DNA of 64,000 nucleotides from Paramarasmius palmivorus (lineage: Eukaryota; Basidiomycota; Agaricomycetes; Agaricales; Marasmiaceae), in assembly GCA_037176845.1 (NCBI GenBank), contig JAYKXP010000009.1:248001-312000 (forward strand), given 5' to 3'. The position numbers and the translations under genes were made by a program. The notes beneath the pieces are model-generated. The model did not search any database, was not told the DNA's origin, and saw only the letters and a program-made list of their open reading frames with translations. Below, in pieces: positions 38,252 through 48,207 of this stretch (positions within the stretch are counted from its first letter, which is position 1; every line of letters starts with the position of its first letter).

Positions 38252-41251
38252 ATGTTGCGGCTAACCAAAGCTCAGCTCAACAGTGTACGAGCAGACATCA
38301 GAACACATCTTCGAGTATCACCAGCACATCCCGAAAGAACTCAGCTGAAAGAATCACTGGAATATGCTAAGGCAATAATGGCCACCAAAACGGAGCACTG
38401 GGTACAGTTTCTAGAGGAAGTCACGCAAGCAACTGTCTATACCGCGGGACGCTTTGCTTCAGAAGCTGGCGCTGGCCTTCAAGAAGCAATGATACCAACC
38501 CTGGTATTTGAACAGGAAGGTGTACAACGGTGTGCCGATTCAAACGAGGACAAAGCCAAGGTTCTGAACGACAAGTTCTTTCCACCTAAGCCTGCGCACC
38601 GAATTGTCCCCCGACAACGACCGAGGAACGCGAACGCCCAGCTCCCAGATGCGCCACCGGTCAGTGGAGACACTGTGGCTCGGATCATAAGCAAGTTATC
38701 CCCACACAAGGCCCCTGGACCAGACGGGATCCCCAATATAGCCCTACAAAAAGGTGCGCCGTATCTTATTCCACACCTTCTCCCCATCTACCATGCCATC
38801 CAACATCACTATATCTACCCGCGAGCATGGCACCTATTCACCACAGTGGTGCTCCGCAAACCAGGGCGAGACACATACAAAGTAGCGTCATCATATCGCC
38901 CAATTGCTCTCTACTGCACCATGGCTAAGACCATCACGGCGGCAGTAGCAGAGGACATAGTACATCTGGCAGAGAAGCATTCACTCCTCCCCAAGACCCA
39001 ATTCGGTGGACGCCCAGGGCGCATGACCACCGATCTCATCCATGCCATTGTGGATCGGGTTCGCCATGCCTGGCGGAACAAAAGAGTTGTGTCCATTCTC
39101 TCACTTGACATTGACAGTGCCTTCCCAAACGCGGTGACTGACCGCCTTATCTACAACATGCGGCGATGCGGCATCCCAGAAAACTATGTCAGATTCACGC
39201 TAACACTCCTTAACGGGCGTCGGACTATCCTCAAATTCAATGACTACACTTCTGGAGAGTTTCCAGTGGATAATGGTATAGGTCAAGGTGACCCCATTTC
39301 AATGATCCTCTATCTGTTCTATAACGCTCCCTTCTTTGACATCCCGGTAGAGGATGGTAAAGGGGGAATGCTCCTTGGCTTTGTTGACGACAAGCATGTA
39401 CTGGCTGAGGCCAGCTCCTTAACAGAGACTACTGACATGCTACAGGACTTCATGGAGAAGCCTCGTGGAGGCTTGTGGTGGGCACGTCGCCACAATTCTA
39501 CCTTCTCTGTACCCAAAATGGGGGTACTTCACTGTTCTCGCAGGCGGGTAGATGATCCAGTCAACCCAGGGAAGAAGATTCCAGAGCCACGTCCCCCGCT
39601 CCTCATCCAGGGTGCAGAGGTAGAGCGCAAGACATCTATCAAGACGGTAGGCATTCTCCTTGACGAGGAGCTCCGCTGGCACGCACAACGAAGTCGGGCA
39701 ATCCAGAAAGGCATGTCACTGGTACTTGCATACCGTCGCCTCACTCGTCCTGCTACGGGGATCTCAATGGGGATGATGCGCCAGCTCTATCGAACTGTTG
39801 TTCTCCCTAAGATCGTCTACGGGATCAGTACCTGGTACACGCCACCTTACCTTGCCGATGGAGGACATCGACGCTCTGGCTCTGTCATGGCCCTTCGTGG
39901 GTTTCAGAAGATTCAACGCCTCGCCCTTCTCAGCATCACAGGAGGCCTGTCATCCACACCGACTGACCTTATGGAACTGCAGGCGAACATCCTCCCAATG
40001 GATCTCTACCTAGAACAATGCTGTCATGATGCGATAACCCGGCTCTACTCCCTTCCTTCCTCCCATCCACTCTATACGACAGCACGAGACAGATTCCAGA
40101 AATGCAACATCAGAAGGCTGCCATCTCCACTACACCTGCTCCCCCGCATACTCTCACCTCCTCACCCCTCTACCATCGAAACCATTCACCCCCCACTACG
40201 ATCACCTCATCATCCCATTCGATTCTGCACCCATGTTGCCGATAACAAGCAAAAAGCACAGGAGGCCCATGACCTAGCTCTGGCAAGAGATGATTTGATG
40301 GTATACACTGATGGCTCTTCCCAAGGTGGCGGAGTGGGGGCAGCAGCAGTCCTATTCCGTGGAGGTCGCCCTACACCTGTTGTCCTCCGACTATATCTGG
40401 GGACTGACAAACACCACTCGTCCTACGAGGCAGAGATTGTAGGCCAAGTCCTAGGTCTCCACCTGCTGTCCAAGGAGTCTGATCTCTTCCTCTACCGGAG
40501 CTCCATTAACCTGGACGGGCGGTCATCCATTCAGGCCCTGTTCCATAGAAAAGGCAAACCTGGACAGCAACTTCTGGAGGCTGTTCATCGGATGACAGAC
40601 CGGCTACCCACAGGTGACTGTAATAACAAGGTGACTATAAGGTGGATTCCGGGGCATGCTGACATCACAGGCAATGAGCTTGCTGACCAGCAAGCAAAGA
40701 TGGCGGCTGATGGCGAGTCTAGTCCACGTGATCAGCTCCCAGAATGCCTCCGTAGACGCCTCCCAGCAAGTCTCTCCTCTACACGCCAAGCTTGGCGAGC
40801 AGAACTTGCAAAGAGATGGCAGCAGCGATTTACAGGCTCACGCCGCTACTCGCGAGTGGTGCCAGAAGATGGGAAACTCTCAATGAGGCGACTATCAACC
40901 ATCCTTCGCATGCTGCCTCGGAATAGCTGCAGTGCAGCTGTCCAACTCCAATCGGAGCACCTTCCACTGAACAGTTATCTCTACAGGATCGGGAAACGGA
41001 CCTCCCCCAACTGCTCGCACTGTGCAGCACAAGGGATGGTGGTCAGGGAGTCTGTCAGACATTTTGTGCTAGAGTGCCCTTCATACCGCAAAGAGCGACA
41101 TCGCATGCGACAGATCCTCGGCCGAGGTGGACGCTCCATGCCAGAGCTATTTGAAGGGTACAGCAGAGTCAAGCCTCTACTTGAATTTGTAAACCAAACA
41201 CGGAGACTGCGACAAACCCTGGGTGAGTTTCATTTCCACGATGATGAATGA
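38252..41251 (+). CDS. LINE ORF2-like protein: reverse transcriptase and RNase H
   Basis: 999 codons without interruption or intron. RT motifs in order: KAPGPDGIPN near residue 153, YRPIAL, FGGRPGRMTTD, LSLDIDSAFPN (first catalytic Asp), GIGQGDPISMILYLFYN and the FVDD box near residue 376 (in place of the more usual YADD). An RNase H domain follows with TDGSSQGGG near 684, the Glu in YEAEIVGQ, a DGRSS segment and HADITGNELADQQ near 801. The C-terminus carries a Cys/His motif, CSHC then H and C (about 919-945). Intact catalytic residues and the open frame suggest a recent insertion. It lacks the apurinic-like endonuclease, so it is not autonomous on its own. Confidence 0.9.
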   Translation: MLRLTKAQLNSVRADIRTHLRVSPAHPERTQLKESLEYAKAIMATKTEHWVQFLEEVTQATVYTAGRFASEAGAGLQEAMIPTLVFEQEGVQRCADSNEDKAKVLNDKFFPPKPAHRIVPRQRPRNANAQLPDAPPVSGDTVARIISKLSPHKAPGPDGIPNIALQKGAPYLIPHLLPIYHAIQHHYIYPRAWHLFTTVVLRKPGRDTYKVASSYRPIALYCTMAKTITAAVAEDIVHLAEKHSLLPKTQFGGRPGRMTTDLIHAIVDRVRHAWRNKRVVSILSLDIDSAFPNAVTDRLIYNMRRCGIPENYVRFTLTLLNGRRTILKFNDYTSGEFPVDNGIGQGDPISMILYLFYNAPFFDIPVEDGKGGMLLGFVDDKHVLAEASSLTETTDMLQDFMEKPRGGLWWARRHNSTFSVPKMGVLHCSRRRVDDPVNPGKKIPEPRPPLLIQGAEVERKTSIKTVGILLDEELRWHAQRSRAIQKGMSLVLAYRRLTRPATGISMGMMRQLYRTVVLPKIVYGISTWYTPPYLADGGHRRSGSVMALRGFQKIQRLALLSITGGLSSTPTDLMELQANILPMDLYLEQCCHDAITRLYSLPSSHPLYTTARDRFQKCNIRRLPSPLHLLPRILSPPHPSTIETIHPPLRSPHHPIRFCTHVADNKQKAQEAHDLALARDDLMVYTDGSSQGGGVGAAAVLFRGGRPTPVVLRLYLGTDKHHSSYEAEIVGQVLGLHLLSKESDLFLYRSSINLDGRSSIQALFHRKGKPGQQLLEAVHRMTDRLPTGDCNNKVTIRWIPGHADITGNELADQQAKMAADGESSPRDQLPECLRRRLPASLSSTRQAWRAELAKRWQQRFTGSRRYSRVVPEDGKLSMRRLSTILRMLPRNSCSAAVQLQSEHLPLNSYLYRIGKRTSPNCSHCAAQGMVVRESVRHFVLECPSYRKERHRMRQILGRGGRSMPELFEGYSRVKPLLEFVNQTRRLRQTLGEFHFHDDE

Positions 41252-41667
41252 CACCATACTGCGCTCTTTTTCAGGGGCGGAAGTTCAGCCTTTAAATGTG
41301 CACCAATCATAACCCACAAAACCCCAAAAACACTTAACACTTTATCTCACTACCTTCCCCTTTCGCCACTCATCTCTCAGCTACCAACCTCGACATACCA
41401 TACGAGACGACATCAAGCATGAGTTACATCCACGCCGAGACCACCGCTCTGAGGCGGGCTGTGCCTATAAAGGGCACCTGTTCGTTACCACCTCTACGAT
41501 ATCACCCAACGCGGCACATTGCGGGGCACCGTCAAAAACAGGATTAGGAAGTCCTGGACCATTGGGGAATTACGGCTTTGTCAATGGGAATTTCGGGCCC
41601 CTGTATATAGATAGTTTATGAGCACCATAGGTACAGCGTAGTCTACCTGAGCTCAATAAATTGACAC

Positions 41668-41690
41668 AAAAAAAAAAAAAAAAAAAAAAA
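41668..41690 (+). repeat. Poly(A) tail of the LINE insertion
   Basis: 23 consecutive A directly after an AATAAA-containing 3' end, marking the 3' junction of target-primed reverse transcription. Confidence 0.9.
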
Positions 41691-42619
41691 GAATCACTGG
41701 GGAATGGGAAAGAGCGATAATATCACTTCATAGGAGCAACATGGATCAAAACTCCCTATTGCAGCGAGATGGGAGATAAAGTTACTATAGCCACGTCCTT
41801 GAAGCTCGAAGCTTTGAAGCTACATCCGGTCTCATTTCGCGCGAAGCATTACATGCATTCTTCTCCTCTACGCCACAATACAACCGAACTGCTGGTGGAG
41901 TACTCGTGTAATGTAGTTGCATGAACACGGTCCACAACGGCTTCGTTGCGGGAGACGCCACGATCAACATGACCTCCAGCTCGTGTCGATGTATCGACTA
42001 CAGGTACATAGTTATGCATGTACATCCCACGTAGACGGCTCTCGGCCAGGGCTGCCCGAGGCTTCGTTCATGGGTGCTCTCCGTTACTCTCCGGTACCTA
42101 GTTTAACGGTGGTGAAGTGCCAGCTGGGGGCATGAGACCTAGACCAAGGGGCAGGGCATGAGCATGAATCAGTGCTAATTCGACAGTTTCGAGATGCTCA
42201 GGTCGAGATCTAGGCTATGTGATTGTGAGCTGACGTATGTCTTTGCTTTCAAGGCACACGTACAGCAGTCCTCGATTTGGGTGGTCATGGACCTGGATAA
42301 GATCTGGCTTGGAGCTGCTTTCTAGTCCTTGTAGTTTCCTCTTTGAATGGCAAACTCTATTCTGTGGCAATTAAACTTGGCATCTTCCGTCTAGGAAGAA
42401 CCGCGGTGGTTCTTCCGCAGTGCAGCAAGATGAAAGTGACGAGAAGCGAATTGGGTACCAAAGTACTACTTACATTGTGAACGAGGTTGAGTATTTGTCC
42501 CAGATTTGATGCAGGATGGCCTAGGATGGCCTCGTGTGCGTGAGTACTCGTGTAACCTCAAGCCAGATTCCAGAAAGAGAGGTCGTGGAAATATTGAGGT
42601 AAGCGCTGGAGCGCCAACC
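41691..42619. other. Gene-free spacer between LINE and first TIR element
   Basis: No gene recognised. It ends with CGCCAAC (42613-42619), the left copy of the target duplication of the next element. Confidence 0.4.
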
Positions 42620-43504
42620 CCAGTGGGGTTTTATCTGACGCTATCCGACGCCATTTGACGCCCTTCCCATTTGTCGAATAACGTCGGACGGTGTCGAATA
42701 GCGTCCTTAAGTGGGAGTTTTCACGGACGTTATTGGACGTTATTGGACGCTACCTGATGATTTCTGACGCAGTACTAGGTATGGGCATTTCTTGGTTCTA
42801 GGCTCGGTTCCCCTCGGGCTTTATTAGCGTAAAAAATAAAATATGTATTCAAGAACACACTCTAATTGCAACACATCAACGTCAACCCTACGCATTACGA
42901 GTCAGCCGTGTATATACCCCACCGCCGGATCCCTAACCATGCCCTATGCCCTACCGTCACCAGACACCGGAATCCCTGCTCTCTACATCTCTGCTCCCAG
43001 CAAAAAGTCTTCTCGTGCAATATACTGACCTTCGTAATACAATATTGTTAGGGTGATAATGCTATATGAAAGGAACCCCTAGACTCACCTAAGTTCCCCA
43101 AAGTACCGGTGTCCAAAGTCGGTCCAAAGGTAGCCTACGAGTCGCGTTGCAGTCAGAATTCAGAATCAAAGGACAAACGAGAATCAAAACATACCCAGAG
43201 CCAGTCTTTCCTCAATTTAGAACGCGTGTCGTATGTCCTTGAGCACGGATAGGGCAGACAGAGCAGGATACAGGTTGGGTAGAGGAGATGGTGGTGGTAG
43301 GAAGGAAAGAATGGGACGTGGGAGAAAGTCTTCTCGAAGTCAGTTTGACCCTGAGTTGCGCACGGACCACAGGCCCAAGAAATTTTCATCGTGAACTTGA
43401 GCTCTTACAGAACGTTAAGTGATTGTCGGCAGACGTCAGATTTTACCTGATTTCTCAGATAGCATCGGATTGCATCAGATTGCGTCGAGCGACATCTCGT
43501 TGGG
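42620..43504. mobile_element. Non-autonomous TIR element 1, 885 bp
   Basis: Bounded by an exact 7-bp direct repeat CGCCAAC (42613-42619 and 43505-43511). The left end starts CCCAGTGGGG; the right end read on the minus strand starts CCCAACGAGAT, so the inverted ends share CCCA--G-G only imperfectly. Subterminal arrays of a roughly 10-bp unit: TGACGC/GACGCC units at 42636-42662, GAATAACGTC-type units in reverse sense at 42676-42706, GGACGTTATT units at 42726-42775, and GATTGCATCG units at 43430-43488. The interior has no transposase. Superfamily unassigned. Confidence 0.6.
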
Positions 43505-44683
43505 CGCCAACTATCATCGTTACTCTGATCTTAAAAACATACGGCCAGGAGTTTCTCTGTTGAATTGCACTTTACAAATTGACAAAATCTTGAAAAGCGT
43601 AGGACTGGTATGTCTTTGTCATTTTATCGCCATTTTTAACTTTATCAAGACCAGTAGGGATTGCTATGTGATGACTTGATATCTCTCCTTTACCCTGTGT
43701 TTCAGCTCATCGGAGCGTTGAGCTCTACATCAGAAGACAGTAACACGTACATCGACAAGCCCAAAGGATCCTCTCTGTGGCATTCCTTTTCCACGCTGCA
43801 AACACCAGTACAGATGCGAGAGTCTGTCAGTCATGTTCATTTTCCTGACTGAAGACGGTTAGGTTTTTGCGATCAAAATGAAACCGAAAGCGACCTAGTC
43901 CTATACATCGGACAAGATCTGTTGAAGCAATTACGGCATTCTTTTCACAAGTCTAGCCGAGCAAACAAAATGCAAGAGTCCACCGGCGGTGAAGCACTGG
44001 TTGCCTTCAATGATTCATTGGATCCAGGTCTCAAGATCTACCTCAAGATCTACGAGGATGAAGCACCTAAGGTCGCGGAACTCCAACTCCGAACTGTCGA
44101 AAGGATTATGGTGTACCCCATATCTAGATTCAGGTGCTGTGGAATCCTCGGAAGGTCGGTACGCGCCTACATCGAACGGTAGGAATTGACGGACTCGTAA
44201 AGGATGAGAAGCTGTCATTGCACTCAGCTTTCCCCATTCTCTGCTGTATCAGTGAATCGTACTATTGCGCCTCCAGTGAGGCATTCACACTCGAAGAATG
44301 CAACTTGTAGAAAAACCTCTTACCTGTGTACCTACACAACACTGTTGTAGGTTCAAGCCTGGCTTCAATTAGCTGGAAAGAAGACTTCGAGCCTTTCTCC
44401 CCGGCTAAGAGAAGCGAGGCAACGACTCGAATGTCGCTTTCTGAAGGGAGAATATGCATCAGCGACGAGCGTGGCCTTGAATACAAGATCTTGCAACAAT
44501 CGCATTTCCATCCCCTTCTCGCTCGCAGAGACCTTGGCTTGAACAGAGTGTTCAGCCCATTCACAGTCAATTTCCTTGGTGTTGGGCACAATACAGTTGA
44601 CTCGCTTCACTTGTAGTTACCCTCACGACCAATAGAGTTGACCTAACAAGTTCACATACAGCATCCCGAGGCAAGCCTTGAAG
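43505..44683. other. Spacer between the two TIR elements
   Basis: 1.2 kb without a recognised gene. It starts with CGCCAAC (target duplication of element 1) and ends with CTTGAAG (target duplication of element 2). Confidence 0.4.
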
Positions 44684-45749
44684 CCCAACGAGATTTGCGC
44701 CGACAATATCAGATGACAGCCTATGACAACCGATGAACTATAGGCATCGAATGTCATTGGATGTCATTGGATAGCATCGTTGACTTGCCGCCCTTTCTGA
44801 CGGTATACAATGACATCCAATAACATCCGATGAGAATCCGGGGCTCTCCTTAGGAGGCTCTTTCATCCTGTATTCATCCGTTTTTCATTAATAGGCATCC
44901 AATATCATCTATTCCACTACATATTTTACAGTACAAGGTTGCTACAGACTATATCAACATCCCGAGTCCATCCCTTCAAGTCAAGATACGAAGACTGTAA
45001 ACTGTATGTTAGACGACACTCACACCACATAGTATAGCCACTTACGTGCATCCAGCTTAAAAACCCAGGCATATATCCATCGTCTGCCCATCACCCGACG
45101 ACGCGTGTCTGCCTATTAGGAGGCAAAGTCAAAGGGTTGTGTCGAGATAGGTAAATGTAAACGACGAACCTAGTCTCTAGCCGCGTCGGGGAGCCTATGT
45201 ATCGCTTTCTGTTGCTTCCTAATCATTTCGTGTCTGGCAAAATCTATTAAACAAAGTGAATTATTGGAAGACGCGTTAAGTGCAGGCCACGTACCTCGAG
45301 ACCTCTTCAATGACCTTTCTCATAATCATTCAGGCATTCTATCTGGCGCAAAACGTGAACTGGATTGAAATTCCGCGAAGGACGACGGTGACGTGGCGGG
45401 AGATGGTGGGGGTCGGGAGGAAAGAAGTTGGGGAACGACGGCAAGGTATAAGTGAGGGATTTGCAGGGACAGTGGAAACACGTGCAAATAGTGCACGGAC
45501 CCTTTTTGCCGACAACGCTCGCGGCGGCACACCTTCTAGACGATTACAGTGGATATTTGAACCTTGGTTGACCTCAAGAATGTTCAGCAAAGGTGAGTTG
45601 ATTCTTGAAGATGAGATGAAGACTTTCAATCCACGAGTTGCGTGAGTTATAGGTTGTCATCAGCTACATTGCAGGCTTATCGGAAGGCATCGGATGTCAT
45701 CCAGTGTCATCCAATGCCATTGATTTTCCTCCCCACAAATCTCGTTGGG
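44684..45749. mobile_element. Non-autonomous TIR element 2, 1066 bp
   Basis: Terminal inverted repeats of 14 bp match exactly: CCCAACGAGATTTG at 44684-44697 and its complement at 45736-45749, with similarity continuing 2 bp inward. Exact 7-bp direct repeats CTTGAAG flank it at 44677-44683 and 45750-45756. Subterminal 10-bp arrays: TCATTGGATG units at 44741-44780, CATCCAATGA-sense units at 44808-44840 and 44893-44910, and CGGATGTCAT-type units in exact 10-bp register at 45681-45722. The longest internal ORF (45280-45645) shows no transposase pattern. It ends 262 bp before the start of M64 peptidase 1. Confidence 0.72.
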
Positions 45750-45770
45750 CTTGAAGCTTGAAGCTTGAAG
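45750..45770. repeat. Three tandem copies of CTTGAAG
   Basis: A 7-bp unit repeated three times at the right edge of TIR element 2; the first copy is the target duplication. Confidence 0.75.
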
Positions 45771-46011
45771 GGTTTCCGTACCACGAGTGTATGGTTATAT
45801 GAAGAAGAGACCAAAGGATTTTGGTCTACTTGTTCTGTGTATGATATGTAGATAGGCATGGTAGTGATCCTCGTGCAGCCGTCGTGTGATCAAACAGCGT
45901 AACCCTGACCCTTCTCTCATGATAACGACGGCATATGACGGCCCTCCGCGATATCTTGGACTTCTCTAAAGTTTTTCGACACGAGGACGACTGCTTTCCA
46001 CTATATACGCC

Positions 46012-48008
46012 ATGTTGAAGTCGATCCTTCGGCTAGGGATTGTCTGCGTCGTCGCCAGCATCACCAGCGCCTCCCAAACCAGCAAATGCGTCGGTCAGTT
46101 CGACGAGGAGACCCTCACATATGGAGCGGATTCCCAGATCCCTCTTGGGAATAGCTATGCGGAAGAACCAACGCTACCTTTGGAAGTCATTCCTTTGATT
46201 GTTAACGGGCCTTACATCAATCGAGTTGACCTGGTATTCTTTTCGGATGGCTGTGAGTCACTACATCGCTTCTTACAAGTTATCAGGAACTAACATGGGC
46301 CACCTAGACCTATTGGAAGAAAGAGAGAAGTTTTTGGCCGATGCTCGATACTTAGCAGAAGACATCTCGGGGAACCAGACGTTCAATACCGTAAAGCCAC
46401 TGCTGAACTTTTGGGCAGCTTTCACTCCTAGCGAAGAGGTGCGAATCGAATTGCCGGGCATCTTCTGTTCTATTCAACTTCCTACCCATAGAGTGGTGTT
46501 GGCACTGGCGGAAAGGCTAAAAAGTATTTTGAGAGCTTTCTCGTTCGCAAACAAGCGACTAAAAACTTTGCAGGACACCGTTTGGATTGTACCGTGATGG
46601 AACAGAACTGAGAGCAGTCTATACTGCGTATCCTGAAGTGGCAGATGCTGCCTGTGACTCGCTGTATGACCAGTGCGACTTTCCCATCTTACTCGGTATG
46701 CTTGATTTAAGTCTCCACATCAACCTGCTGAATACCCTGCTAGGGAATGATCCCCTTTACGGTGGTAAGCATTACACATTGTCGGCGAATATCATCGTCC
46801 TTAATTTGGCTACTATCAGGGTTGGGCGGAAAACCGACGTGCGTTCGATTCATCTACTCGACTTGTTTGCATCTCACACCTAACACAGGATCATCACTTC
46901 TTCTGTTCTCAACGGGCCACAAATTCTGCGACACGAGCTAGGACATTCCATCATTCCTGTCGGAGAAGAATACGATGGCGGTTACGCGTATTTTGGGGTC
47001 AATGCCTATCATAATCTCTCTGAACCAATCCCATGGGCACACTTCCTCAGTAACCCAGAAGACCACAAATTAAAACCCCGCGTCGAACGCTCCGTGATGC
47101 CTTTACAGGATTACGCGTGGACTATGCTTAACACCAGTTCGCCATGGTCAACTACCTTCCAATCCTCCGGAATGTATGCAAGGCATGTTGTACGAATGTC
47201 ACTCTCCGGCCTTCCTGAGAAAACGGATCTCAAGATCGACTTGGATGGTCAAGATCTGGATTGGGAACCGAAAGTTGGACTTGGTGTTGACAGATGGCAC
47301 TATGATTTTCATAGAGACATACCCCTCAGTGCTGGGGAACACGAGGTAGTTTTCACACTGTTGAACAAGGACAGAGAGGGGATTGCTCAGATGTGTAGTG
47401 TTGAGATTCTTGAATTTGGGGACGAGAATGAGTGCGTCCTTGTTTCATTTGCGCTGATGCACTAGTACTCAACGGATCCTAGGTTCATCTCGACTCCAGG
47501 TCATTACAGTGTTTATCCCACGTGAGTGCCGTATCTTGTCTGTCCGAAGTCTACTCACACCTTGCTGTAAAGGTACTCCGAGAAGAATGAAACTACGTAT
47601 CGGCCGACGAACGAAGACTGCCTCATGCGCATAGTCACCACCCCCAACTTTTGCGAAGTCTGTCTCGAGGGGCTCTGGCACGCTCTCCTCCAGCGTCTGA
47701 CACTCATAGACAATGTGTCTATTCGTTGCGAAGGTGAAAATACATCCCTGGAAGCTGATATAATCCCGCTTGCGCAATTCCGGGAAGGAGGTATTCTGAA
47801 AGGGGAGACCTACACTATTACGTGGTCCAAAGACGGGGAACTGCTAGATTTCACGAACAAGACTAGTGCCATTATTCCGCCGGAGCGTGCCTTGGGAAGA
47901 TATCTTCTGGAGGTGGAGCTTACTACTCCCGAGGTAAAATTAGACCGCGAGGGTCATTTGAAGAGCAGATTGGAGTTCGAGGTTTCTCAAACGTGTCAAG
48001 GACGCTAG
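46012..48008 (+). CDS. Secreted metallopeptidase, family M64, copy 1
   Basis: Zinc peptidase of the M64 (IgA-peptidase-type) family, predicted to be secreted. The start at 46012 gives a signal peptide (MLKSILRLGIVCVVASITSA). Family segments: LEVIPLIVNG, VDLVFFSDGY, LLNFWAAF, GNDPLYGG and the zinc-binding HELGHSIIPVGEEYDGG, in which the two His and the downstream Glu are present. The C-terminal half includes a beta-rich region (DLDGQDLDWEP, TWSKDGELLDFTNK) and ends SQTCQGR. About eight short introns; one follows the E-E pair before SGVGTGG, another lies within LYGG/LGGKP. It shares most of its length with the gene at 53053 but has about 35 extra residues after the signal peptide. Confidence 0.85.
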
Positions 48009-48207
48009 TTGCCCCAGTTCTTAACGAAAAGGATACAGTCATACTTCCAAAGTCGAGACCTGATAGCCTTACCTGTAGTTTACTCCGTATCCTCTTTCTC
48101 AATCTCGACAATCGTTGACCACGAAGCTTGATTCAAACCCTCATGGTGCATTCGTATCTTCAAGAACAGCATAAACGATTCAGAACTTTAGTCAACCCTC
48201 CATTTTC

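Larger units (their letters stand above)
38090..41690 (+). mobile_element. Non-LTR (LINE) retrotransposon, 5'-truncated
   Basis: Contains one long open frame with reverse transcriptase and RNase H, a short 3' UTR, an AATAAA signal at 41655-41660 and a terminal run of 23 A (41668-41690). No ORF1 and no endonuclease domain are visible upstream, so the copy is probably 5'-truncated. The reading frame stays open upstream of the ATG back to a stop at 38087-38089; the exact 5' boundary is uncertain. It lies about 110-270 bp upstream of the divergent alpha/beta hydrolase start. Confidence 0.85.

Noticed and set aside
45280..45645. ORF inside TIR element 2 as a transposase
   Set aside because: 121 codons only, no DDE or zinc-finger pattern; better explained as chance in a non-autonomous element.
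46001..46010. TATATA at 46003 as the TATA box of M64 copy 1
   Set aside because: It is only a few bases before the start codon, so transcription would begin inside the signal peptide.
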